Assembly (NCBI RefSeq): GCF_020169515.1
Contig: NZ_JAHMHW010000009.1
Location: 124,001-188,000, forward strand
Length of the DNA stretch: 64,000 nucleotides
Reading direction: 5' to 3'
Source of the DNA: Paenibacillus vietnamensis
GTDB lineage: Bacteria; Bacillota; Bacilli; Paenibacillales; Paenibacillaceae
In this document: positions 34,181 through 42,687 of the stretch, piece by piece
Position numbering within the stretch: position 1 is the first letter of the stretch
Layout of the letters: each line of letters opens with the position of its first letter
Program-made: the position numbers and the translations under genes
The notes under the pieces: generated by a model
Database searches by the model: none
What the model saw: the letters and a program-made list of their open reading frames with translations, nothing else
What the model was told of the DNA's origin: nothing

Positions 34181-34197
34181 CCATTAAATAAGTACTG

Positions 34198-35064
34198 TTA
34201 TACACTTCTAGTTTCTTGCTGGTCCCCCACAGCAACCGGATTCCCCTTATCCGAACTCCAATCACTCCAGCTCCCCGCATAAAGCTTCACATTGCGGAAA
34301 CCCGCATCCTGCAGCGCAAAAACGTTCGGCGTGGCCGTCACGCCCGAGCCGCAGTAGACGATGATCTCATCGTCCTGCGAAATGCCCGCGAAGCGTTCCG
34401 CCTGCTCAGTGGGCGACTTCCAGCTGCCGTCGGCGCGCTTGCCTTCGGCCCAGAAGCGGTTGATCGCGCCTGGGATATGGCCGGCCGCGGGATCGAGCGG
34501 CTCGACCTCGCCGCGGTAGCGCGGCGCTTCGCGCGAGTCGATCAGCACCGTGCCGGGCTGACCCAGCCGCTCCAGCACTTCCGCCCTGCTCACGAGCATA
34601 CCCTCCTGCACCTGCGGCTCGTACACAACTCCGGCAGCTTCAGCCGGCGTTTCCTTGCTAACCTCATATCCTGCCGCAAGCCAAGCGGCAAAACCGCCTT
34701 CGAGCACATAAACATCGGCATCATGTCCCGTCCACTGCAGCAGCCAGCGCAGACGGGAAGCCATCGCACCGCCCTGATCGTCGTACGCGATGACCGTCGT
34801 ACTGCGGTCAATACCGATGCGGCCAAGCACAGCCGCCAGCGCGGCAGGCTCCGGCAGCGGATGGCGTCCGCCCTCTCCTCCAGGGCGCTTCGGCCCGGAC
34901 AAATCATGGCTGAGGCTCAAATAGTACGCGCCTGGAATATGTCCCTCCGCATAAGCCCTGCTGCCCGCCTCCGAATCGTTTAACGCATACCTCGCATCTA
35001 CAACGACAAGCCCTTCCTGTCCCAAACGCTCCGCCAACCACTCAACCGGTTTATAAAATGACAT
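34198..35064 (-). CDS. Sulfurtransferase with two rhodanese domains (thiosulfate/mercaptopyruvate type)
   Basis: A 288-residue tandem rhodanese enzyme that transfers sulfane sulfur through a Cys persulfide. Domain 1 (about 1-130) is the inactive structural copy (LVVVDARYALNDSEAGSRAY, EGHIPGAYYLSLSHDLSG). Domain 2 carries VLIDSREAPRYRGEVEP, HIPGAINRFW and the active loop IVYCGSGVTATPNVFA, closest to the CGSGVT loop of mercaptopyruvate sulfurtransferases. I chose the ATG at 35064, nine bases after AAGGAG. The 3' end is duplicated at 31082 and partly at 26996. A perfect terminator follows. Confidence 0.9.
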   Translation of the reverse strand: MSFYKPVEWLAERLGQEGLVVVDARYALNDSEAGSRAYAEGHIPGAYYLSLSHDLSGPKRPGGEGGRHPLPEPAALAAVLGRIGIDRSTTVIAYDDQGGAMASRLRWLLQWTGHDADVYVLEGGFAAWLAAGYEVSKETPAEAAGVVYEPQVQEGMLVSRAEVLERLGQPGTVLIDSREAPRYRGEVEPLDPAAGHIPGAINRFWAEGKRADGSWKSPTEQAERFAGISQDDEIIVYCGSGVTATPNVFALQDAGFRNVKLYAGSWSDWSSDKGNPVAVGDQQETRSV

Positions 35065-35178
35065 CCTCCATCGCTCCTTCATCCATATAGTAAGTGCCAC
35101 AGCAGCGTTTGCCCGCTCTTCCTTTCAGCCGCATTGCCGCCTCGAGCAACCCGCTCCGCCAGGTATTTCCCCCTGCCT

Positions 35179-36042
35179 CTAAGATTCCTCCGACTTCACA
35201 CGCAAAGACGCGAAGAACGCTCCAGTCCTTTCGATCGCCCGCTCCAAATCCTCCGTCGTTCCGGCAAAAGGATGCACCGCCCCAAACGTGTGGTTCGCCC
35301 CCTCCAGCACGGCAAAACGGTGCCGCGGCGCAGCCGCCCGCAGCTGCTCGAAGCCCGTCCAAATCCGCTCCGAATCGCGGTCGCCTTGGATGAACAGCAC
35401 CGGCGTCCCCATGACCGCCGCCTTTGCCTTAATATCGAACCGCTCCCGGTTCCTGTCGAGATCCTCGAAGAACGAAGCGGCTATCGGCATTTTCTGCTTC
35501 GTGCGGGCGTTGTCCACATACCCGACACCCTCCCGCAGCACCTGCTCGCGAAACTCGGCCGTGAACAAATCGCAATCGGCGATCCCGTTCCACGTCACGA
35601 CGCCATGAATCCGATCCGGGTGCTCCGCCGCGAACAGCACGCTGTTGCCGCCTCCCCGGCTGTGGCCGAGCAAAAACACCTGCCCGCGATCCATCAAGCC
35701 TGCGAGCGGCAGCCGCTCCTCCAGCACCGCCGACAGCACGGCTTCCAAATCGGCTAATTCACGGGAATACGTATTTTGGGCGAAACGCTCCAGCTCGTCA
35801 AAGTCGGTCACATCCACACCGTTACAGGAGTAATTAAACGTAATGACAGCAAATTCCTGCAAAGCCAGCTTCTCCGCCGCATACGGCATAAAGCCCCAAT
35901 CCTTAAAGCCCTTAAAGCCGTGCGAGAACAAAATAACCGGCTTACGTCCCCCGTCCTCCCGTACCCGGACATCGCCCTTTAACGACAAGCCATCCTCCAG
36001 CTCCAGCCTGAACGATTGTTGCAGTACTTTCCGCTCTTCCAT
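35179..36042 (-). CDS. Alpha/beta-hydrolase family protein
   Basis: A serine hydrolase of about 287 residues. The oxyanion strand reads ILFSHGFKGFKDWGFMPY, the nucleophile elbow GHSRGGGNSVLFA, an Asp lies in VLFIQGDRDSERIW and the His in LEGANHTFGAVHPF. The fold and motifs resemble dienelactone-hydrolase/dipeptidyl-peptidase-like esterases of unknown substrate. Of two in-frame ATGs (36054 and 36042) the second is better spaced from AAGGGTGG. It lies 114 bases upstream of the sulfurtransferase gene in the same direction. It has no signal peptide, so it is cytoplasmic. Confidence 0.85.
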   Translation of the reverse strand: MEERKVLQQSFRLELEDGLSLKGDVRVREDGGRKPVILFSHGFKGFKDWGFMPYAAEKLALQEFAVITFNYSCNGVDVTDFDELERFAQNTYSRELADLEAVLSAVLEERLPLAGLMDRGQVFLLGHSRGGGNSVLFAAEHPDRIHGVVTWNGIADCDLFTAEFREQVLREGVGYVDNARTKQKMPIAASFFEDLDRNRERFDIKAKAAVMGTPVLFIQGDRDSERIWTGFEQLRAAAPRHRFAVLEGANHTFGAVHPFAGTTEDLERAIERTGAFFASLRVKSEES

Positions 36043-36163
36043 TCCCTCATCCACCCTTCAGCTCCGAAAATAGGGAAACAACCAGTACCTTCCTAACCGC
36101 CCGGCTGTTTCCGCATCTTTTACTATCCGCCTGCTGCCGCACTCTTTCTAAGCGTCTGACCGT

Positions 36164-37399
36164 CTAAACCCAAGCATCGTTCGAGTATCCGCGTGCCTCC
36201 CAATACCCGACATGCTCCCCCTCGATCAGCTCGATCCGGTTCAGCCATTTGACCGACTTGTACGCGTACATTTTCGGAACGACGAGCCGGACCGGGCCGC
36301 CGAGATCGCTCGGGATCGGCTTGCCGTCATGCAGCACCGCCACCATCACGTCATCCATATCCGCCTGCTCCAGCGTCAGCGTATCGGTATAAACCCCGTC
36401 CCCGGAATAAAATTTCACCGTCTTCGCGTTCACCTTCACGCCGGCCATCTTCAGCAGCTCCTTCAGCGGGATGCCCTCCCACGTGTTTTTGTAGACGGAC
36501 CAGCCCGTCACGCAGTGGAAATCGCTCACCTGCACGGAGCGCCTGAGCTCCAGGAACTTCTCCCATTTCCAGGTCGCTGGTCGCTCTACGAGACCGTCAA
36601 TCGTAAACGACCAAGTCTCATTCGTGAAGCTTGGAATCGGTGTAACCGTGTACACCCGAAACTGTCCCTGCGCTCCCCCGCCGACAGGCGGTGCGGATGC
36701 CGGAAGCGGCAGCGGGTCGGGCGTCAGAGCGTTGGCATTGTTTTCGATCAGCTTGTCGATCGTTTCGCTGCCGCCGGCGCTTCCGAGGGAAGTGCCCAGC
36801 CACTTCAGAAAAGACGGCCCGAGCGTCACCGCAAGACCGGCTCCAATCGCTCCGCGAATGAACGCCCGCCGCGTATATACCGGCTGAGGGGCAGCCGGAT
36901 GCACGCTTTCCTCCTGCCGTTCGTCGCGAATGGTGCGACGGGCCGGCTCTTTGAGCCATTTTGCCCGGGTGATGGAATGGTAAATGATATAAGGAAGGCC
37001 GATCCAGGTCAGCAAATCATGCGCGACAAGCGCCGCATTCGATACGCGCAGGCCGACCGCCTTGAACTGCCACAGCAGCGCACCCGATACAAACCAGCCA
37101 AGCAGCAGGCCGAGCACAACAAGCACGTTAAAGCGCTGCCAAGGCTTCTGCTTCAGCTGCTTCCAGTGCTTGCCCGCGAGCAGCAAATAATAGAGAACCG
37201 GCAAAATCGAAGCCAGTCCGACGACGATATGCGCCCACTTGATCCACACTCGCCCCTCGCCGAGAAAGCCCCGCCAGAAGCCGCCGATCAGGATTAACCC
37301 GGTCAATGCCAAAATGACGACAATCCAGCCGTTCCAGGCATGCAGCGAAACGAGTTTTTTACCGTATCCCTTGCGCAGCCGTTCGAAGATCCCGCTCAT
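36164..37399 (-). CDS. Membrane-anchored molybdopterin-dependent oxidoreductase with fused cytochrome-b-like domain
   Basis: A 411-residue protein with two parts. Residues 1-160 form four or five membrane segments with His residues placed as heme ligands (VSLHAWNGW, WIKWAHIVVGL, LVAHDLLTW, YHSITRAKW), like cytochrome b561. A linker with RRAFIRGAIGAGLAVTLG, an internal Tat-like motif, leads into a sulfite-oxidase-fold molybdopterin domain (SDFHCVTGWSVYKNTWEGIP with the Mo-ligand Cys; GDGVYTDTLTLEQA; PSDLGGPVRLVVPKMYAYKS). It should oxidise or reduce a small substrate outside the membrane and pass electrons through heme. I chose the ATG at 37399, preceded by GGGGAGAGG; the frame continues upstream without signal. 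The substrate is unknown. Confidence 0.87.
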   Translation of the reverse strand: MSGIFERLRKGYGKKLVSLHAWNGWIVVILALTGLILIGGFWRGFLGEGRVWIKWAHIVVGLASILPVLYYLLLAGKHWKQLKQKPWQRFNVLVVLGLLLGWFVSGALLWQFKAVGLRVSNAALVAHDLLTWIGLPYIIYHSITRAKWLKEPARRTIRDERQEESVHPAAPQPVYTRRAFIRGAIGAGLAVTLGPSFLKWLGTSLGSAGGSETIDKLIENNANALTPDPLPLPASAPPVGGGAQGQFRVYTVTPIPSFTNETWSFTIDGLVERPATWKWEKFLELRRSVQVSDFHCVTGWSVYKNTWEGIPLKELLKMAGVKVNAKTVKFYSGDGVYTDTLTLEQADMDDVMVAVLHDGKPIPSDLGGPVRLVVPKMYAYKSVKWLNRIELIEGEHVGYWEARGYSNDAWV

Positions 37400-37572
37400 T
37401 CGTCCCTCTCCCCTCAAATTGATCAAGCCATCCTGCGATTCTATCATCCTTTTCTTCATTATAATGGTTATTCGGTTCCGTTTCGACTGCAGCCATTCTC
37501 CCCCCCCCATCAAGCAGCACAAAGAGGCCGCCACGCATCATCACTGACAGCCTCGTTAAAATCTTTAAGAAT

Positions 37573-38742
37573 CTATGACTTGAAAAATACCTCATACGCC
37601 TTCGGAGGGTTCTCGAACCAATGAGCTACACGGTCGGCGGTCTGCTGATCTGCAGCTGCCTGCATAAGGACTTGTGCTACGTGATCGGGCAGAGGCCCCG
37701 TCATCGCATTGGTCCATTCCGTTACTGCCGTTATGTAAGGGCGGGTGCGGTTCCAATAATCGATTCCGACCATTTCATCCCACGGGGAATCCTTATGTGC
37801 GATAAGCGTCTCAAACAGCTGCTCCGCACAATAGGAAGCCGTATTGCAGCCTTGACCGGTAATCGGATCCGCAAGGAAAACACTGTCCCCGCATCCCAGC
37901 ACTAACTTACCGCTTTGCACCAGATACGGCCGGCGAATAACCGGTGTAATCGCCGTCTGGAGATATGCCGCCTCGTCCGCAAAAGAGAACCGATCCGGAT
38001 CGACGCGCCCATCAATTTCCGGAAAATAGCGCTGCACAACGCTCTTCATTTTTTCCGTGAACTCTTGAGCGGTTCGTACCCCTTTAAACACATCCAATAT
38101 TCCCTCAGGCACCGCTTCTATAAATAAAATGGTGACCGGTCCCCGCTCCGTTAACGCGGGAATTTCAAACATTTCACCTGTACCGGGAAGCACCGTGATT
38201 GAAACTCCCTCGGGCTCTACCGGGGCTACCCCTTTAAAATAACCGACGATGCATTTGCGCTGCGGAGAATGGAATGGCGTCAGCTCGGCTTCCACCGGGA
38301 AGTCAACGAGCGGGCCAGTCTTTCCTGTGGCGTCGATCAACAGCTCATAAGCTTCAGACAAGGCCGGAATCTCGCTCCGCGATACGCGGGCTTTGTGCAA
38401 GCGTACACCTTGCTGCGCCAAATCTTCCAACGCCGCGGCGTAGGCCATCCGCTGATCGACAGACGATGCCGCGCCTGTCAGCCTCCCTACAAACAGCTTC
38501 TGCTGGCCCAAAGTGAAGTGGATCGTTTTAATTGGTGGGGCTGCATCCGCTGCCGGCATTTGAAATCGCTGCTCCCGGTCCAGCGCCGGACGAAAATGTA
38601 CCTGTGTCGATTGAATTCTTCCGCGGCGAAGCTCTTCCGCTTCCTCGTAATGATGCAGCGTGACGTCAAAATCATTTTTCAAAGAATAGGCCAGCTGCAA
38701 TCCCGCAGTACCGCCTCCGATAATTCCAATCCGTTTTTTCAT
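37573..38742 (-). CDS. Styrene/indole monooxygenase (StyA)-like flavoprotein
   Basis: A 389-residue FAD protein of the StyA group. The FAD-binding start is IGIIGGGTAGLQLAYSLKND; RRGRIQSTQVHFRPALDREQ and IDATGKTGPL, GCGDSVFLADPITGQGCNTA are characteristic. StyA enzymes epoxidise styrene or indole using FADH2 supplied by a separate reductase, StyB. No reductase gene is nearby, so electrons must come from elsewhere or the protein has another role. AAAGGAGGAG precedes the ATG. Monocistronic. Confidence 0.87.
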   Translation of the reverse strand: MKKRIGIIGGGTAGLQLAYSLKNDFDVTLHHYEEAEELRRGRIQSTQVHFRPALDREQRFQMPAADAAPPIKTIHFTLGQQKLFVGRLTGAASSVDQRMAYAAALEDLAQQGVRLHKARVSRSEIPALSEAYELLIDATGKTGPLVDFPVEAELTPFHSPQRKCIVGYFKGVAPVEPEGVSITVLPGTGEMFEIPALTERGPVTILFIEAVPEGILDVFKGVRTAQEFTEKMKSVVQRYFPEIDGRVDPDRFSFADEAAYLQTAITPVIRRPYLVQSGKLVLGCGDSVFLADPITGQGCNTASYCAEQLFETLIAHKDSPWDEMVGIDYWNRTRPYITAVTEWTNAMTGPLPDHVAQVLMQAAADQQTADRVAHWFENPPKAYEVFFKS

Positions 38743-38957
38743 AAAGTCATCTCCTCCTTTGTAGAGCTCCTCTAAGAATAACGAAATTGCCGCGGGGCAA
38801 AAAGGGAATAATTACCTATCCTTCGACGTTGGTTAAAGTGCCGTAAAAAGCCGTTTGAGGTTTATTTTTTTAACGGTGGGCATTGGCCGTTTCCTGTCTC
38901 ATAAGTCTCCACATAGACTATCCAGTATTTGAATTGGCATTAGGAAAGGGGATTTAG

Positions 38958-39344
38958 ATGAACATTCCGGTATCCGGATTCGTTATGTATTCTGAAGACG
39001 ACGATGGCAATCATGCACATAAACTATATTTAACCCATTGGAACGGCAGGCAGGTCCATATCCATTCTTTTGCAGGGATGACTTCCGTTAACGACGGCCA
39101 CTCCCATCATTACGTCAATTGGACGGCTCCCGCTCCTACCGGCGTGCCTCACGTACACAATTATTATACGGTGACCTCTGTAGATGATGGTCACACCCAC
39201 CTCATTCAGGGAACGACCGGCCCTTCCATTCCTCTTCCAGGAGGGGGACATTACCATTTATTTGAAGGTTATACGACAGTAAACGGCAGACGTCCTCATT
39301 CCCATGCTTATAGCGGAAGAACGGGAGATGCCATAAATTCTTAA
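38958..39344 (+). CDS. YmaF family histidine-rich protein
   Basis: A 128-residue protein built of repeats rich in His: DGNHAHKLYL, GRQVHIHSFAGMTSVNDGHS, HHYVNW, GVPHVHNYYTVTSVDDGHTH, GGGHYHLFEGYTTVNGRRPH. This pattern matches the YmaF family of Bacillaceae. Regularly spaced HxH pairs suggest metal binding, but the function is not established. There is no signal peptide. GGAAAGGGG precedes the ATG and a terminator follows. Confidence 0.85.
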   Translation: MNIPVSGFVMYSEDDDGNHAHKLYLTHWNGRQVHIHSFAGMTSVNDGHSHHYVNWTAPAPTGVPHVHNYYTVTSVDDGHTHLIQGTTGPSIPLPGGGHYHLFEGYTTVNGRRPHSHAYSGRTGDAINS

Positions 39345-39368
39345 TACCGGCCCTATATCAGTAAGCAC

Positions 39369-39400
39369 AAAGAAAGAGACCCTGTGGTCTCTTTCTCGTC
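39369..39400. terminator. Bidirectional terminator between ymaF-like and siderophore-binding genes
   Basis: AGAAAGAGACC pairs perfectly with GGTCTCTTTCT around a CTGT loop, between convergent genes, with A/T-rich tails on both sides. Confidence 0.85.
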
Positions 39401-39427
39401 GTTTTATTCCTTTTCCGTTGATCGTCC

Positions 39428-40435
39428 CTACTCAGACAAAAGTGCCTCGCGGATAATATCCAGCGACTTCCATTTGATATGCGGATAATCGCTGATGATC
39501 CACTGCGGGACCTCGTACAATTTGCCGTTCTTAACGGCGCTGAGACCCTGCCACACCATCGTCTCCTGCAGCCCGCTCAGGTATTTCCTCGCATCCTTGT
39601 CGCCGTCTGCGGACGGTGTCCCTACCTCCATGAAAATGATGTCCGCATCAAAATCAGGCAGAGCTTCCGCCGAAATCGTTTCAATTTTCTTCACCTTGTC
39701 CAGTCCGGCCACCGGCTTCAGCCCCAGCTCTCCGAACAAGGTCTGCGACAACGCCTGCCCGGTTCCATGCACCCGAACCTCCTTGGGCATTACCCGAAGG
39801 TACAGGTAAGTAGTGTCCGGCCCTAAGCGGTCGGCGATCTCCTTGCCCAGCTCCGCCGCCTTCTTGTCAAACTCGGCCAGCCATGCCTCCGCCTCGGCCT
39901 CCCGGTTCAGGAATCGCCCCATCTCCCGCAAGCCTTCCTTCCAATCGTCCTGTTTGCCGGCTACGATCGTTGGCGCGATTTTCTCCAAATTTTCCAGCAT
40001 ATCCGTTGAACGGGCAATAATCAGATCCGGCCCGGCAGCCGCCAGCGCCTCCAGATTCACCTCGTCACCCAGCGGGATGACATCGGCGAGCTGCTCCCCG
40101 TCGATATAAGGCAAATCGGTTTTGCCCATATAAGTAGCCATCGCATACGGCTTGATCCCGAGCGCAAGCAACGTGTCCGCGAGCCGGTAATCCAGCACGG
40201 CAATTTTTTGCGGCTCGCCGGTAATCGTCGTTTTCCCTCCGTCGTGCTCAATGACGCGCTCGCCCGATTTCGCGGCTTCAGGCGACGCCTCCGTCTGAGG
40301 CGCTGCTTCGTCTGAGGCTTTAGGCGTTTGCCCGTTTGCCGAGCAAGCGGCTATTGCCAGTACGAGAAACAACAATAGCATAAGAGCTCCACCGCGTCTG
40401 AGCCATCGTGTTGGTCTGGTTGCATAAACGTTCAT
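39428..40435 (-). CDS. Iron-siderophore ABC transporter binding lipoprotein (FhuD/FeuA-like)
   Basis: A 335-residue type-3 binding protein for ferric siderophores. The signal peptide (GGALMLLLFLVLAIAACSAN) ends in a lipobox. The mature fold shows VIEHDGGKTTITGEPQKIAV, LEALAAAGPDLIIARSTDML and the last-domain DADIIFMEVG, IISDYPHIKWKSLDII. I chose the ATG at 40435, after GGGGGACACGG; an ATG at 40450 is also in frame. A Fur box lies just upstream, so it should be induced by iron lack. No permease or ATPase gene is adjacent, so it is an orphan receptor feeding a transporter elsewhere. The upstream neighbour is a Btr-like regulator. Confidence 0.9.
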   Translation of the reverse strand: MNVYATRPTRWLRRGGALMLLLFLVLAIAACSANGQTPKASDEAAPQTEASPEAAKSGERVIEHDGGKTTITGEPQKIAVLDYRLADTLLALGIKPYAMATYMGKTDLPYIDGEQLADVIPLGDEVNLEALAAAGPDLIIARSTDMLENLEKIAPTIVAGKQDDWKEGLREMGRFLNREAEAEAWLAEFDKKAAELGKEIADRLGPDTTYLYLRVMPKEVRVHGTGQALSQTLFGELGLKPVAGLDKVKKIETISAEALPDFDADIIFMEVGTPSADGDKDARKYLSGLQETMVWQGLSAVKNGKLYEVPQWIISDYPHIKWKSLDIIREALLSE

Positions 40436-40457
40436 TTCCGTGTCCCCCAAAATCGTT

Positions 40458-40476
40458 AATAATGATAATCTTTATC
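40458..40476. promoter_or_regulatory. Fur box upstream of the siderophore-binding gene
   Basis: AATAATGATAATCTTTATC matches 17 of 19 positions of the classic Fur consensus GATAATGATAATCATTATC. It lies 23 bases upstream of the ATG, where bound Fur would block expression. Confidence 0.85.
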
Positions 40477-40548
40477 AATAAAAGCAATTGTATAAGAAGG
40501 CATACAGAGAGTCCATGCCGGAATCCAAGATTTTTGATTTGGACTTTT

Positions 40549-40680
40549 CAAGCGTGGGCGGAAACCGCGGTGACCGAACCGTCGGACAAGCGTAAAAGGC
40601 TGATGCTGCGCACGAACCGTGAGCTGCATCACCTCTTTGCGCAGCCCGGTTCTGTGCCGTCCTTTGGAGGCTCGCCACCT
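40549..40680. repeat. Dispersed intergenic element, copy 1
   Basis: Contains ACAAGCGTAAAAGGCTG, GCTGCGCACG..CTGTGAG-like and GTTCTGTGCCGTCC blocks that recur at 61915-62000, and shares GACAAGCG and GCCGTCC blocks with 42688 and 56943. No reading frame is supported. Confidence 0.55.
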
Positions 40681-40687
40681 CAGCCCC

Positions 40688-42325
40688 TCAGCTCATGCCG
40701 GTCAGCAGCCTGACCGCCGATTCCAGCTGCCGTTCAAGCGAGCTCGGCGCATAGACCATCCATTGATTCCAATCCAGAATCAAATAACGCTTCGTGCGCA
40801 CCGCCGTATGCCGCCGCCACACAGGATCCTCGGCCAGCACCCGCTCCATCCGGGCTTTCTCGCCATCCGAACGGACCAGCAGCAGCAAAATATCCGCATC
40901 ATAATCCGTCAGCTCCTCCGGCTCAAGCTTCAACCAGTTGAAGCCGGTGCCAGGCTCGTGCTTCTCCGTTTCCCGGCGGATCCGGTCGGGCATCTGCAGC
41001 TGCAGCGAGCGGTAAAAGACGTGGCCGACATTGCGCGTGCTGTACATCCGCAGGCCATTCTCCCTCAGCACGCAGATGGCAAGCACGGCGCCGCCCGCCT
41101 TCTGCCGGATCGCTTTGCGTCCCTGCTCCTCCTGCTGCCTGAAACGGTCCAGCCACAGCTGCGCGTTCAGCTTGCGGTCGACCATAAGCGCAATTTGCTT
41201 CAAATGCCCGAACACATCCATGTTCACCCACGGAATGGACAAAATCGGCGCGATATCCCCAATGTGCTCGCGAGCTTTTCTCAGCAGGTTATCCTTGCAC
41301 AGGATCAGATCCGGGCGCAATGCCAGAAACGTGTCGCGGCCGGCCTCCCAGGCTTCGGAGCCGTGCATCGGGAGCCGGAGCTCCTCCGTATGAAAGTCAA
41401 AGCTTTCATGCAGCTGGGCGGCGCGGGGATGCACCCCGAGCGTGTAGAGATGGTCCGTGCACGGATAAGAAAGCGAAATGACGCTGGGGCTTGCCTGTTT
41501 GACATAAGCCGTCGGGGGAACTCCCGTGCTTTCCTTGAACCGGCGGCTAAAATAAAACTCATCGCGATAGCCGACGAACTGGGCGACCTCGCGCATGTTT
41601 TTGTCCGTGACCAGCAGCAGCTCCTTGGCCCGGTTGATCCGCAGCTCCGTCATATAAGCGCTTGGGGATTTGTGCATATGCCGCTTGAACTGCTGGGAGA
41701 AATAAACGGGATGCAGGCCGGCGATCTCCGCCAGCGCTTCCACCCGGATCTCCCGGTGGTAATGCTCTTGAATGTAGCGGAGCGCCTGCTGCAGCCACAG
41801 CTCCTGCGGCTCGCCGCTGCCCCCTGCCGTATCCGCGGGCTCGATCAGCTGGAGCAGCTCCATCACATACTGCTGCCGCTGCAGCCGCCGGATCGGCGCG
41901 GACATCTCCCGCTCCTGTCTCGTGAGCAGGACAAGCTGCTGCTTGATCCGGCTGTGCGGCCCGCCGCAGCTGCCTTCCGCGGCCCAATGCAGCTGGCGCT
42001 CATACAAGCGGCGCTGCTCGCTGCGCTCGACCGCCCGGTACAGGTCAAAGCGCACCATATACCATTTGACCGAAGCTCCTTGCTCCGGCTTGATGTGGTA
42101 GGCGGTGCCGGGATGCAGCAAATACAAGGCATGACGCGTGAGTGAGGCCGTCTGATTCCCGAAACGAAGCTCTCCACGCCCTTTGTCGCAATAAATCAGC
42201 ATAAACGACGACAGCGGCGAGGCAGGCGCACATTCTTCACTGCCGTCCGCTTCCATCAGCGCCGCTTCATAAACCTCCGCTATCAGGCTGTCCCACGAAT
42301 CGTTACTTTCAGCCGGCCCGCTCAT
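40688..42325 (-). CDS. AraC family regulator with C-terminal siderophore-binding domain (Btr-like)
   Basis: A 545-residue fusion regulator. An N-terminal cupin-like region (FMLIYCDKGRGELRFGNQTA) is followed by an AraC helix-turn-helix pair at about 190-285 (VEALAEIAGLHPVYFSQQFK, MREVAQFVGYRDEFYFSRRF) and a periplasmic-binding-protein-like domain at about 290-545 (LYTLGVHPRAAQLHESFDF, FLALRPDLILCKDNLL, LTDYDADILLLLVRSDGEKA). In Bacillus Btr this domain senses a siderophore and activates its uptake genes. Here the siderophore-binding lipoprotein gene lies next downstream, behind a Fur box, so it is the likely target. The gene itself is G+C-rich. Confidence 0.9.
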   Translation of the reverse strand: MSGPAESNDSWDSLIAEVYEAALMEADGSEECAPASPLSSFMLIYCDKGRGELRFGNQTASLTRHALYLLHPGTAYHIKPEQGASVKWYMVRFDLYRAVERSEQRRLYERQLHWAAEGSCGGPHSRIKQQLVLLTRQEREMSAPIRRLQRQQYVMELLQLIEPADTAGGSGEPQELWLQQALRYIQEHYHREIRVEALAEIAGLHPVYFSQQFKRHMHKSPSAYMTELRINRAKELLLVTDKNMREVAQFVGYRDEFYFSRRFKESTGVPPTAYVKQASPSVISLSYPCTDHLYTLGVHPRAAQLHESFDFHTEELRLPMHGSEAWEAGRDTFLALRPDLILCKDNLLRKAREHIGDIAPILSIPWVNMDVFGHLKQIALMVDRKLNAQLWLDRFRQQEEQGRKAIRQKAGGAVLAICVLRENGLRMYSTRNVGHVFYRSLQLQMPDRIRRETEKHEPGTGFNWLKLEPEELTDYDADILLLLVRSDGEKARMERVLAEDPVWRRHTAVRTKRYLILDWNQWMVYAPSSLERQLESAVRLLTGMS

Positions 42326-42395
42326 CCCTCATTCCTCCTTTGCCCCTTTTTTGCTTGTTCAGATATCTACGTTCTACTCCGCGAGCTATCTACAA

Positions 42396-42574
42396 TGCAC
42401 TTTGTGCCTCAGAACGCCCTCGTCCATCTCCGACATCCTTGCTCCAATGTACTCTTTACATCAGAATCATGCCTAACCAGGCATTCTTTCCGCATTCTCC
42501 CGTAGTCTGATGTAAAATATGCATCGGAAGCCGCCGAGCCCAATCTGATTCCGGCTCCCTGCTGCAATAATGCA
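42396..42574. repeat. Four copies of the TGCACTTTnTaCAkCAGAA motif, two forward and two inverted
   Basis: Forward copies are at 42396-42414 (TGCACTTTGTGCCTCAGAA) and 42448-42466 (TGTACTCTTTACATCAGAA). Inverted copies are at 42504-42522 and 42557-42574. They belong to the same family as the three copies at 7030-7213. The surrounding 42326-42687 has no supported gene. Confidence 0.65.
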
Positions 42575-42687
42575 GTGGAAGCCGTCCGTCCCGTCTTCTA
42601 CCTGCTTCCATATCTCCGATCCAAATGGCGATCAATAAACGCCCCGTATTCATAATCCAGATTACCATTCCGCCGATTGTCTTTCCA

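Noticed and set aside
40619..42145. 508-codon plus-strand frame opposite the Btr-like regulator
   Set aside because: Antisense by-product of a G+C-rich gene; Gln/Arg/Leu-rich and without recognisable domains.
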